Assembly: GCF_026151205.1 (NCBI RefSeq)
Contig: NC_087081.1
Span: 5,265,246-5,329,245, forward strand
Direction: 5' to 3'
Length of the DNA: 64,000 nt
Origin: Bolinopsis microptera
Taxonomy: Eukaryota; Ctenophora; Tentaculata; Lobata; Bolinopsidae
Every line of letters begins with the position of its first letter. The first letter of the stretch is position 1. The notes under the pieces are model-generated. The model made no database searches. It worked only from the letters and a program-made list of their open reading frames with translations, and was not told the DNA's origin. This document shows positions 1 to 13,900 of this stretch, in pieces. The position numbers and the translations under genes are program-made.

Positions 1-1964
1 TCGGTATAAGACCACACTGGGCAAAGGTACTCAGATACATTAGGAAGCGCCTTCGTTTCGAAATCTTAAGAACAACGGTAATTTCTCTCCGGGGAGACAG
101 AGGGGCGAGAAAGAACTTTGTCAATATAGACAGTTTAGATTTGAACTTGGAGCCACAAGGTCAAGGGTGATTTTCAAAATATTGAGTTTTCAAAGGGTTA
201 TTTTTTCCATTTCACCCTTTTGTAAAAAAGCAATAGTGAAAGGTTACGAATGAAGGTTTTTGCAGAAAAACGATGATGTGGAGAACGAGATAGGTGGGTT
301 TAAATATGTCGTGTGTCCTTCCTTCCTTCCTTACGTCCGTTACCATGCAACGAAAAAGTTGAGCGCGCGCGAGGATTGTTTGCGGAGATGTGATGTATAG
401 ATAGCCTGTGATCTATGAATGCGCGGCGCGACTGTGTTTTAATGTATACGATGTAATGTATAATATTAGGTTATGAACCCAATTTGCACGCGTAGTGTAT
501 TATTATATTGATGTGTATACGAGTATATAGTTTACCTTTGCTTACAATTTCTTGAATTACAGATACAAGTTAAGTTCTACTAGTACTTCTACGGCAATTG
601 AACTGAATTCAAGCGTTTCCCGTACTTAATGCATAATTTATCAATATTATTATCATGAAGATTGAAGTGAGCCATGATTGGAGCTTATACTTAAATTTAT
701 AGTAAATGTGGAATGGAAATCTAGCGTCCGCTAAAATGAAACAACTGGCGCAATTCTTGTTATATAGGGTCATTGTGACATTATGTGTATACTGTTTGAA
801 ACAATTCATTACCTAAAAGTATAAGACCCTACGTATTTAAACTGCATTCCTCTTCCTGTACAACTACTCTTTGTTGTAATGTCTTTTATTGGGCTCATCT
901 ATCATCTGCTATGATATATCTTCATTGTGTTTGGTGTCCTCCTATTAGCAAGTAGAGCTACACTTCTGCTCGATTAATAGTGTGGTATCAAAATTTTGAC
1001 CAAAAACTGATGTAAATGATACCCATTTTTCCCAATTCAGTATGTTGCATCCTTTACAGTGTGATAGTTCCTTATCTAATTGTTATGAATATTTAGCGAT
1101 AAATTGTTGCATACAATTGAACTTTACACATTTACAAATCAATTTCAGCACAAGAAGAATTCAAGAAAGTGTCATTATTATACATACATTTGCTGATGTC
1201 TTGAATTGGAAGTTCAGTTATCATTGTTTTTAGATGAGGATATGCATAGGTTCACAGAATGTACATAAATTTCACAAGCCTTCCTATGAGGTTTTGTAAT
1301 TACGCATGTAACATTGCATGAGGTTAAGAATAGAGTAAAAGTGTGTGTGGCGTCCCTTTGTTTCAGCAAGCTAAATAGCATAGCAAAGCACCGATCAATT
1401 CACTACAATGTACATGTGTGGAATAGGGTTTGTGCCATATTTCTGTCCTTGAATCTACCTGTCCAACTGTTTTGATTTAAAATATAAAACGCTTTGTCTG
1501 CACAATCTACATAATCTACATCCATATTTTGTTATCATTTTACCATTTTAAAGCTAAAGAAATGTCCACAAATGTAGACAAAAAGGTTTCAGTTCTGAGT
1601 TCATTGAAATAACAAACTATTCAGCAAAGGTTACATGTCAAAGTGATATCCAGCATAAGATGTAATGATATTCGATGTCAGATAAAGAAAAGGTAACATT
1701 AAACTATAATTTAATATGCAGTTACTTTAATGTGCAGTTGATTACATTTTTATAGTGCTGGATCTGCTCACAGTGATCATTATGATTTTTCCTCTGTGTA
1801 ATGTTAACTTAAACAGCAAATCTATCTTTATATAATCATGTAAAATATGATTGGATCTAAATATTTAATGTTGTACTTAAAATTATGAAGATAAATGTGT
1901 CATTCGATATGGATCTTAATCGGATATTAATTAATGCATCTCTAAAATACCTAATTTATCCTAG
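1..1964. other. Region upstream of the first recognised KMT2 exon
   Basis: No coding exon, RNA gene or structured repeat could be supported here. The only open frames are short and lack protein-like composition. The stretch around 360-440 is rich in CpG and GCGC steps compared with its surroundings, which could mark a promoter, but nothing else confirms it. The KMT2 gene must begin with exons in or beyond this region, because the first exon recognised (1965) opens in mid-protein. Confidence 0.4.
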
Positions 1965-4900
1965 GATCAATTCCTTGGATTTGATGATAGCATCCATTGT
2001 CCTAAAAACTATTGGAAGTATACAGTATGTAGCATTCCTGAGTCTAGTATCAAATCCCAAGAAAAAGTTGAAAAGTTAAGAAAACAGTCTAAAGAGCGTG
2101 TCGAGAAGTCTGAGAAAAAGTAAGTAAATAATAGTAATTATTATGGCTATTAACCTTCCATGATACATAGTTCAATGGTTATTATATATACTTCACAGCA
2201 GAAATAGCTGTATTGAACAGTTCTGATTGTATTTGTTTGTGGATATTAGTATAATTTCTGTGAATAGTTTGAATTCAGTTATCCGCATAATGTTATATTA
2301 TCACACATATCTACTATATTACATTAACTTATATTTGTAATTAATTAACTATTCAAAGTGAATTAACAACACCTAATTTCAGGAGCAGAAAGTTTCAGAG
2401 TTGCAACAAGTGCGAGAACTGCAAGAGGCCGCCGTGTGGTACATGTCGGTACTGTCTTGATAAGCTATACAATGGTAACAAGTCGAGAAGGAAGTGTGTA
2501 TCCAGGAAATGCGTGTTGAAGTCTCCAAAGAACTTGCATACGGTATGTAAAGATATATTGTTGTTTTCAAAATTATAAAACTACCTTTATCTCAATTATG
2601 AAAACAAATAAAATAACTCAATAAAAAAACATTGATCTGAAGTCCTGTACTGATATTGTTACTTGATGTCGTATTCTTTAGTATAAATCAAATTGTAAAT
2701 TTAAATACTGAAAGATATATGTGCCAATATTTCAGCGGGTGCAAAGTATCAAGGAAGAGCTGACAGAAGAATACGATACATCTTCCGACGATGAAGAAGA
2801 CAACTGCGACGAGGACGATATCTTAGATCAGATGTTGAACAAACTTCTTTATGAAGGAGCACACAAGGAGGCTCTCTTTAAAGATTTGCTCGTTTATAAG
2901 TTAGTTCATCTGCTTGCTAATCCAATCATCAAAAAGAATTTTATTGGAACCATTTGTTGCCTTCAATGGTACCTTCAATTTTGATTGGCAATATCACAAG
3001 TAGATCCACTTTAATGTAGCTAATAATCATTATTGTTGATTCCATTAAATTAACTCATTAGTAGTTAATCATCTATCATAATCTATTCTTATCAGGTACT
3101 GGAAGTTGAGGCCGGAACCTAGTCCTGAAGAGCTGGTGTCTCTGGCTAATCTACTGAACATGACCATGGAAGGAATACAGGCATGCGTTAATATATGATT
3201 GGGGACCGGAGGGGGGGGGGGGGGTAAGAGTATGGTATTAGGGGGATATTCATTGATTTTGACCGACAAATGTTGAAACGATTCTCATTTTGCCCATTTC
3301 TACCGCAAATGTTTGTTGCATGAGCATCGATGAGGTTGACCACTGAGGTACTGACTATTGATTGTAATCTTTTCTTGCCCTTTTGTACTGCATACTTCTA
3401 AATATTGTCGCACTGGCAGTGAAATAACAATTTAAGTATTACAGTAGGAATTCGCCTGTACAGACATGTACACTAATTTTGATTATGGTAATTATCAAAT
3501 AGGGTATTCCGTGGAAGTTTTAGCTCCTCTAAATAATTGGTTTTGCTCGTTATAATTGGGCAAATTCCATGTTTGCAAATTTAGCACATGACGGTAATAC
3601 TACTTATCCAATAAAGCAGGTTAGTATTTAAACCATCACCAAGTGTGCAACCTGTCTTGAACCGTACTTATTTGAACTTAGTCTTAGAGTTAGAAACCAA
3701 AATAGAATAAACGTTACTGATGATCTTTAACAGCAAGAATTATTTTCTTAAGAGGCTTTACAGTTTACGTCAGATCAAATTATACTTAAAGTTAAATACG
3801 TAATAGTCTTTACAAATCTGTTTCAAACCGAGTAATTTCTGCATATAGCAACTTATTTCGAATTAAACAAACCCATTTTTCGTCTTCAAGGCAACCGACT
3901 TATTCTCAGTAACAAACACAATTTCAGATACTATCAAACAGTAAAACAGACCTGTTATCAATTCTCCCCAAAACACCCCAAGTTGGGGCTGAACACTCAG
4001 TAGACAGTAACACAGCCAGGAAGCGAATAATGGACATTCTGAAGAAATATCCTAAGGAGACCATTTCTGATCTCAACAAGGTATTTTCTCCTTCTGCTCC
4101 TATCTGCTCCTATTCTGCCTCCTATTTTCTCCTTCTGCTCCTATTCTGCTCCTATTCTGCTCCTATTTTCTCCTTTATATATCAGACAAGAGAAACGTCA
4201 TCTTAGGACGCGAGAAGGATTAGGACTCCTCGGACTACGTATAATTTTTTTTTGGTTTAAAAAAAAGACTTTTTATGAAACACCTTGTATGTGCGTGTGA
4301 TAAGTTATAGAATTGGTAATATTTTTATTAGTAAAGGTTACCAATTAAATTGGATGGTTATTTAATAACCCATCCGTTCAGTCAAAGAAGCTGAAGCTCG
4401 AAATAAAGCGGAGTGCAGCCGAGAAAACCCCCCTTCACGAGGATGTGATGTTGCTGAAGAAGTTGGTGATTAGTGACGTCACAGGCTATACACACCACAC
4501 TCTCGGTTAGTATCTTGTTGAGTGGGGGTTTGAGGGTAGGGGTGGTTACTTTAGATCATCTTCACAGTTGTTGGAGGAGCTGAGAGGCTGTTTAAATTGT
4601 TGATCCTCACCGCGTCAGAGGCTACGGGATTGTTGAAAATAGTGGAACATTGTTTCGTACATCACTTCAATAACAATAACTAAGCACTGTAGTCTTTCTG
4701 AGGTCAAAGCAGGTTTAGTGATATGTTTTTGACCTTTGATAAAAACTTCCAGATAACGGTGATGATGATATTTGCAGGGTTGTTTGTTACGGTACCTATA
4801 TGGTTAGAAGGACTGTACTTGTTCTTAACTAAAAGTGATCACGATCTCTCGCCCTTGTGTCAATCCAGAGGTAAATTGGAACTGGACCCCATTTAACAAA

Positions 4901-7900
4901 TGGTTTATTATTTGTATGCAAGACTTTCATTTTTCGTCGTACATCGCTCAATACAATTAAAAAACCGCAATTCTACGCAGATACTTGTTCTGAAACACGG
5001 CGAGATGGTTGTTTTTGTAAATAGTTTCAGCTGTATTGAAACACATGTACCATTTTGGCACTGTGTTTGGCTTAGTTTTGCACACAACTTCTTCTCATAC
5101 AGCTCCATACCTCCAGGTCTTAGAATGCCGAAAGTAAAGAAGATGACACAAGTGCTTCTCAGTGGCGAGCTGCCCGAAACCCTAGTTCAGTGTTTAGTTG
5201 ACCACGGTCTGAATTGTCCTAAATATATGAACTTGTCTTTTCAGACTCTAACGTCTTGGGCAAAACACTTAGATAAGGTCAGACACAGAGAGCTACATGC
5301 TTAGCTCATCATTTATTCAATCAATCAGTTTAATTGTAATAATATGATTTTTTAAACCGAGTTGTTATAGATTACTAAATATGACCTTCGAGGCTGATTT
5401 CGTTGTATTATTGATATTTTGTTACATTTTATTTGGCTTGTATCCGAAAAATACCCCTTTTATTTGCAGAGAGTAGAAATCAAGCAACCTAAAATGCTGA
5501 CACAAACTCCTCAAAAGTCTTCCGACATCTCCACCTCTGATGAGGTTAAAATCAAAGAGGAGCCTGTTGATTCAGTTTCGGGAACAACTAATCATCCTGT
5601 GGATCAGACTGCCAGGCCCAGTGGAAGTTGTGAATTGGACGATTCCCCGATGATATCTGTTTCAAAAGAAGTAGATACAACAAAAGATGGAAGTAAAGTC
5701 GAAACAGAAATTGACGTTTCTGAAGAGTTGCAATCAGCTTCACACGCAGCACAGGATCAAACGCCAGCTGAATCCGATGATAAAGTTTTAACCGGGAAAA
5801 GAGCTGAAAACCCAACTGAAAAGGACAATACAATTGTGAAGAAAGAAACAGAGTCAAGCAGTGGTTCCATAGCTGGAGCAGTATCAGAAGTTTTAAACGT
5901 CACTGATCTTGAATCAGAAGATACTGATAGCGTGAAAACCAAGGATGACATGGATGCCAAACCAGGTAAATAACCTCAATGTTTTGATCTTGTGGGACGA
6001 TCAGTGGCAAATGGTGAAAATTTAACCTAAAATTTTGCGCGCGCTATTATAGAAAGTTGGCTTCAGCATCGGATTTTTGGCGCGGTTCAACGTACACTCA
6101 TCTTATACTATTGTAGAATTTTAAATGTTGCCTTAATTAGCGCTTGCTTTAGCACAATCGCGGGAAATTACTGGCCAACAACTATTAACGCATGATCTTA
6201 ACGATTACGTCATATTAGAGCTTGATTTAAGATGTGTTGAACCCACGAATTTTGTTAATCGCTTACAATCAAAGCACGTGCTTTTTCACGCGTCTCAACT
6301 TTCAGGATTGGCTATCATAGAACACATTTGTATTGCACGATTTAGCTGTGTTCACTCACCAAATTATGCGTGCCCTTAAGGGCTAAATTATTTTCAATTG
6401 AACGGAAGCCATGCCTTGTGCTATTATAACTTGTATTGACACATTTCTACACATTTTTACACAGCGGAGGAAACTGAAAAGCGGGGTAGAAGATACAAAG
6501 GGTCGGTCGGTAAACGCGGAAAATCCCAGCCAAAGAAACAGGCAAAAAAGGAGGAGCAGACTTTTAACAAGTTGGATGGTGGCTTAGTCACAATACTTTG
6601 GAGAGTAAGTCGTACTAATTGATTTAGTCGCATTGATCACTTGCACACTCTCGTTATCTGGATATAATAATTGAACCCAAATCAATCTTAAAATCATTGC
6701 TCATCAGGAAGCCAGTATGGATCAAGTTTGGACGGAAGGATACTTTATACCAACTACCCACTACGGTTCTAGCTGCCCTGAGCTCTGTTATTTATGTGGC
6801 AGTTCGGGATTGGGCGGATTTATATTCTGTTCTGCTTGTGCGGAACCTTTTCACAAGTAAGCTTATATGTCTCGTTCTTAACCAGAATTGGGTGAATATT
6901 TGATAAAATTTAAAGTTTTGGTGTGTGAATTAAACCTTGGTGTGAGAATTAGTGTGGAAATAAAAGAGATATTTATTTTATTATATCATATATCTTAATT
7001 AAGTGACAGTAAGTATTATTATCATAACTACAGATTATATTATTTCAGTTAGTATCGACATGAATGTTACGATTATAGTTTATTTTTATATTATATTATA
7101 CTCAATAAAATGGTTTCAAAGCCCTTAAGGGTGGCCCTCGGGTCTTTAAAACAAAACAATAGTATTTGTACCTACTCAAAATGTTCCCTACCGTACATCA
7201 AAGGCCCCCCATTTTATTCAATCTGTATCGCAGATACTGTGTTGACATTGAGGATGACGAAGTGATATCAGCTGACTGGAAGTGTGAGCGGTGTATAATG
7301 TGCCACGTGTGCAGTAAAAACACCGAGGAAATGGTAAGACAATAGCTTGTAGTGTGAGAGGGAGGTCAATATAAGATAATATTGTGATAAAGTTATTATA
7401 GGCTAATAGCTTGTTGTTTTTTTAACAAACTCAAATACATGGACAGTATATTGTTTCCGCTCGCGCTGGTCAACCCCATGCCCAAATTGCCCCCCCCCCC
7501 CCCTTCCCCCTCTGATTTGAATATCTGCTCACCATATACTCTTATTTCCCAGTTGTTAAAGTGCTGTGAGTGCTACCACACCTACCATGCATCCTGTCTC
7601 CCTTCTGACATCTGCAAAGTTCCCAGTAAGAACGGAATTTGGAAGTGTCCAGTTTGCCTCTTCTGTAGGAAGGTTTGTGATTTTAAAGCTTATTTTGGTG
7701 ACCAAATTATGCCTCAGTATAATTGTTGAAATTTAAAAATAACCTAAATATGCAGTTTTTATTCTCTCACGAAAATTTATACGCTCAGCTAGAATTAATC
7801 GTTTGAACAGACATAAGAAAAAATACCGTTTTGACCTAATTTGTATTTGGTAGTTTTCAAGTAAGTTTTATTTAACATTTTTCATAGTGTGGAACTAAGG

Positions 7901-10900
7901 GTAACAGTGAAACAAAATGGCTGTATGATTTCTCAGTGTGTAAACCGTGTGGAAAGCTTTACAGTAAAGGTAATATATCATTTTAATACCAATTAAATTA
8001 TGTTAATTCTATTATTTAATTTGTTTAATAAAATCAATGATTGGTTGCTATCTCTAATATTAATTAAGTGTACACTGTACATTTACCCTCATGACTAATT
8101 TCATGATTTACTTAATATTGAGTCGGGGGGGGGGGGGGGGGGGGGGGCCAATGGCATAAATGGAGAAAATGGAGAATTACTCGTGGGTTTTTCCATTTTC
8201 TCCATAGAAAAAGTCTCCATTTTATGCCATTTTATGCCATTTTATGCCATTGAAAACCTGAAAAATTTAGAATTTCGAGAAAAATTATTTTTGAAAAAGA
8301 TATTTTCGGCCAATAATGAACAGGGTATCATGAAACATGGAGAAAAGTGGTTTTCAGAAAAACTTTGAAAAATGTTGACTTAGAAAATTTTCGGTCCGAG
8401 TCATTTTCGATAGTACCTCCCGTATCGAGAGCTCCCGATTCCGAGCTCTTGTTGCAAAGGGGAGGCCTGCCTTCCGGGATCGCATTATCTCGAGTCCAAA
8501 ATTGTGTATCAAGGGGAAGTTGTGGACTTCGAAAAACCGAAAAAATATTTTCGGCAAATAATGAACAGGGTAGCATGAAACGTGGAGAAAAGCGGTTTTC
8601 AGAAAAATTTGAAAAATTTTGACCGAAAAAATATTTTCGGCTTAAAATGAACAAGGTAGCATGAAACGTGGAGAAAAGTGTTTTTCAGAAAAACTTTGAA
8701 AAATTTTGACTTAGAAATTTACCCCTCGGTACACAATTTTGGACTCGAGGCTTCCCCCTGGTAATGCGTTCTCGGAAGGCAGACCTCCCCTTTGCAACAC
8801 GAGCTCGGATTCGGGAGCTCTCGATGCGAGAGGTACGTATCGAGAATGACTCGGGCCGGAAATTTTCTAAGTCAAAAAATTTTTCTTGAAAAATTGTTGT
8901 TTTCTTTTTTCAAAGTTTTTCTAAAAACCACTTTTTTCCACGTTTCATGCTACCCTCTTCATTATTAGCCGAAAATATTTTTTTGGTTTTTCGGTTTATC
9001 GAAGTCTGCACCTACCCCTCGATACACATATTTGGACTCGAGCCTTCCCCTGGTAAGTGGTAATGCGATCTCGGAAGGCAGGCCTCCCCTTTGCAGTGCG
9101 AGCTTGTTTCGACTTTCGAGGATGTAGGTCTCACTTCTCAGTGCCTATTACTCTCCCCTATTACTCACTCCTGCTGTAGCCTGTAGAAATAACTTTACAC
9201 TAGGCTTGAGTAATTATGAGTTTGCCTGAAGTGTGCCTCTACTAACCTAGTATAAGCATCTAGTAGCCTACTATGAGCTTTCCTAAGCTTGTTACGTCCC
9301 TAGTAAGCGTAAATAAACATGTTAGGATGTCCAATTTAGGTGTTAAATGGTGTTAAAGATGAAATTTCGAAGACAAAATTCATGGCATAAAATGGAGAAA
9401 ATGGAGAATTACTCATGGGTTTTTCCATTTTCTCCATAGAAAAAGTCTCCATTTTATGCCATTTTATGCCATTTTATGCCATTGGCCCCCCCCCATTGAG
9501 TCTTGAAAGATATCTGAGATATGATCAGAGGTAAACTGACCATCATTATAATTATAATATTAAATCAGTGTAAAAGAATAAGCAATCAAATATCAATAGC
9601 GTCAAATTTTTGTCAATCTCTCAAAAGTTAATTGGAAATGTTCTTGAATAAAAGCGTATTAGGAAATATGGTCCTTTCTATCTCCCAGCAAAGGTGTTTT
9701 TGCGGTAGAAACTGCGGTAGAAACTGTCTTATTATCTCCAAGCAAAGGTGTTTTTGCGGTAGAAACTGCGGTAGAAACTGTCTTATTATCTCCAAGCAAA
9801 GGTGTTTTTGCGGTAGAAACTGCGGTAGAAACTGTCTTATTATCGGGAGTGTTTCCTGGAGAAGGCAGCTCCCCTCTTCTGAACATCTTCTTATCCACAA
9901 ACTCTCTAAAGCTTCTAATGGAGAAGTAATAAACTATTGGATTACAAAAGTTAGTCAAATAAAAACTGTACATGGTAATAATTTTACCGAGCGCTTTAGC
10001 ATCATCACTCCAGGACTCGTACCACACTGTTAGTTCCACTGCCATCATAGCTGCTGTGGGTACAGTAGCAAGGGAGTAGATAGCTGCAACTGCAATGATA
10101 GCTGTAGCTCCTTTTGTTTGAGTCCCTCCTGTGAGCCTCCTAACGAGGACAATCAGCCATATTGTTGTAGTGATGATCACTGCTGCCACTAGAATCATGT
10201 AGATGATTAGAAAGGTGCCGAAGTATTCTCTGTGAGTGTAGTCAACCCAACATTGGTATGAGATGTGGTCGTAGTAGATGTTGTCCCTGTGGAGTGTGAA
10301 CCAATAAATACATAGATAAAATAAAATGCATCAGCACTATAATAATAGCGATACATACTGATAAACTCCGTACCATTATTATTGTTACCTAAAGTAAGTA
10401 TATAGTAAGGACTGTCAAAGATACAGTTAAGGATTCAAAGTTCAAACCATATACCTGTAGACCAAAGATGCAGTTAAGGATTGAAATTTCAAACCATATA
10501 CCTGTAGACCAAAGATGCAGTTAAGGATCTAAATTTCAAACCATATACCTGTAGACCAAAGATGCAGTTAAGGATCTAAATTTCAAACCATATACCTGTA
10601 GACCAAGGTGCTGATCAGACAAGATGTGACCACTAGAGCCCAGATAGCAGACACAGCTAGGAGTACGTGTTTTGTGTCACGTGTGACCACTGAAAGTGGG
10701 AACATGATGCATGTCAACTTGCTGACACACAACAGAGCCACTAGCAGTGGGGTTATGTTGTAGAAAACGTTGGTAAGGTACCTGAGGAAATTTTTTAGGA
10801 ATCAACAATCAAACTAAATGATTTGTTGCATATATACTGAGATCAAACTATCAATTTACACTTTACAGGCTGTCGTCAAACATGCAAGTAAAATCTAAAA

Positions 10901-13900
10901 TCCCTAAAAAATCTGAAAAGTCTTGAAACATACCTGTCGGCTACACAGAGGTGGTGCCCGTAGATCCAACCCTCAGCAGCAATAGCACTGATAGTGGGGA
11001 TAGTACCTGTTAGAGTGTACCCAATATCCGCTGCTGCCAGATTGTCTATCAGTCTGATTGAGTATTGGTCTAGCTTGAGAGCATTGTGTTTACGGGAGGA
11101 TATCAACACGATGGTGTTGCCGAGTAGTGACATGATGGTTGAGATGACACTCCATGTTATAAGAGCATATCGTACTGAATCAGGCACTGTGAAACTCATT
11201 GTACTGGTAAGACGTTGTAAGAAATTTAGTAAATTAAAGAAAGAAAGTGATGATATGGTCGAAAGTGTTTGTCTATTCTGTTATGTGTATTATAACTATG
11301 AACAAAAACATAATTCAAGATGTTTAAATTGTTCTGCAAAGAAATGCAACTGAACTGCATACGGGAATACAGTACGTTAAATGCCTCTGCTATAAAGCTG
11401 ATACTCTTTAAAAACGTAGGAGAATAAGAAACCTGACACCTACTCAAAAGTCAGAATCGCCTCAGAACCTTATTTGAATTCTGAATTTCCCCCGGAGCCC
11501 GGCAAATTTTGGAATTTGGACAACAAAATTCTTTAAAGGCCTAAATCAAATATGGAAAATAAGTTGATGAATCAACTTACTCACCAATAAATCGATTAAA
11601 TAACCTATTACTTAATTTATTAATTAACTAAACAATTGTCCATGTTAAGGTAACTACTGTCCCTGTGTGAAGCGGTGTATGAGGATGAAGATTACGACAC
11701 TCCCATGGTTTCGTGTGTGAGCTGTGAACACTGGGTACACATCGAGGTGATCACTTTTAAAAATAATTGGTAATTTTGTTAATAAACTAATTGATTGCCT
11801 GCAATCAATTAGTTATCGATCGTGCTAATTGATTGTTATATCGGAAGGGATTAATTAGTAAATCAATTGTAAAATAGGTAAGATTATTAACTGATCGCTC
11901 AATTAACTAACCAATGAATATAATATATTGTTAATGTTGAATTAACTGATCAAACAACTGACTCATCAAGTAATCAATCGACTAATTAATTACACAATTA
12001 ATTAATCTCGACAGTGTGATAACATATCGGAGCTAGAGTATGAAGCAATGAGTAACCTGCCTGAAGACAGGGTCGTGTACGTGTGTAGACGGTGTTGCAG
12101 GGATAACGTGTGGAGACAGGAAATGATGCAGTGCGTACAAGAAAACCTCGCTCACGTAAGTTAACTGGATAATTAATTAACGTTAATATATATAGTGTAG
12201 TAGGTTTTAATTTCAGTCAAATTTGATGATTTGATAATTTTTTTTTCAAATTTTAATACCAGCACGGTGGGTGGCTAACAATTTAACTCTAAGATACATA
12301 TTATAATATATGAAAACATTTTCCAAACCACTATCTAACGAATCACGTTACAGTGCCTGGAAGCTATGCAGGGAGTGGTAGACCACTCCAAAATACGACT
12401 GCACAAGTACACTACAGTACGTAGCATCAGAATGTTTGAGAATGATGTGTTTGGGTACATTGCGTCAACTCCTGGTGCTGTGGGGACCTTTAGAGCAGTG
12501 AGTAGAACCAGCGTTGCCCCCCCCCCCCCCCCCCAATAGCGTACAACCCCCCTCACTAGAGCAGTGAGTAGAACCAGCGTTGCCCCCCCCCCACTAGCGT
12601 ACAACCCCCCTCACTAGAACAGTGAGTAGAACCAGCGTTGCCCCCCCCCCCACTAGCGTACAACCCCCCTCACTAGAACAGTGAGTAGAACCAGACACCA
12701 GTGTTGCCCCCCCCCCCCCACTAGCGTACAACCCCCCCTCACTAGAACAGTGAGTAGAACCAGTGCTGCCTTCCCCACTAGCGTACAACCCCCCTCACTA
12801 GAGCAGTGAGTAGAACCAGCGTTGCCCCCCCCCCCCCAATTCGTACACCCCCCTCACTAGAGCAATGAGTAGAACCAGCGTTGGCCCCCCCCCCCACTAG
12901 CGTACAACCCCCCCCCCTCACTAGAGCAATGAGTAGAACCAGTGCTGCCTTCCCCACTAGCGTACAACCCCCCTCACTAGAGCAATGAGTAGAACCAGCG
13001 TTGCCCCCCCCCCCCCACTAGCGTACAACCCCCCTCACTAGAACAGTGAGTAGAACCAGCGTGACCCCCCCAGTAGCGTACAACCCCCTTCTCTCCTTCG
13101 TTTATGCCTTGGTGCAGTTATAATAGACCTGTCAACTGTCACCAAATGGGTGTATTGAATATTACTACTGTGTGTAGGATATTGCGTTATCATTTATCCT
13201 GCAAAACATTAGCATTACTATTATAATGTGAAAGGGGTGTTCAATCCATTTTCTGAACTTTTCGAACAGAGCTGTTGATACATTTTAAACATATACATTT
13301 ATTAGTTAATATAAATTATTTTCAGGTCCTTAACGAGTGTTTCCCCTGGCTATCCAAAGTAAAAAAGGGACAATTTGACGTAAAAACACCTGTCAAAACA
13401 CCCAAGAAGATTCACTGGTTCAACAAGACCTCAACACGACACAAAGAACCACAGAAGTACGAGACTTCTACTTTCGTTGAGAAGGATTGTAGAACTTGCG
13501 TCTTGTGCAATCAGAAAGGTGAGAATTCAGTTATCTGTGCGGCACCTGTTTCGATGGCCGTTAAATATTATGATAAGTGGTAGAAGAAATTTTTCTTGTT
13601 TCCCTGTTTAATCTTTCCCTTATCCCTTATCTATGAAATTCTAATTCTAGCTTTCAATTGATTAATTATTAATTACATATTATTAACTAATTAATTATCA
13701 GGTGATTTGCCGGAGAAAAGTTGTGGTAGACTGTTGGCTTGTGGAGTAGACAACTGGATTCACGTTAACTGCGCCCTGTGGAGCTCAGAGGTACGTGTCA
13801 ATCTGGTAACAGATTGTTGTTGCCTGGTAAATCCCAAATCTAACAGTGACGGGTCACATGCAATATCTCCCTGTATTATTGGTCACTAGAAATAAATTGC

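Larger units (their letters stand above)
6708..12155 (+). other. KMT2A: KMT2 exons 10-15: PHD fingers 1 to 3
   Basis: PHD1 begins CYLCGSS, PHD2 begins CHVCSKN, and PHD3 follows after [18 protein letters not shown]. The third finger contains [12 protein letters not shown] and CEHWVHIEC, keeping the tryptophan and methionine that form the H3K4me3-binding cage in MLL1 PHD3. Exon 14 (11650-11746) lacks one base relative to the protein frame: the expected NYCPLCEA needs four Cs where the window has three near 11660. Both flanking phases are restored if a single base is added. The 3.7 kb intron between exons 13 and 14 hosts a GPCR gene and a G-run-ended element. Confidence 0.9.

Noticed and set aside
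7439-7729. Independent 96-residue PHD-type protein
   Set aside because: It is KMT2 exon 12 plus flanking intron read through; the acceptor at 7552 and donor at 7673 define the real exon.
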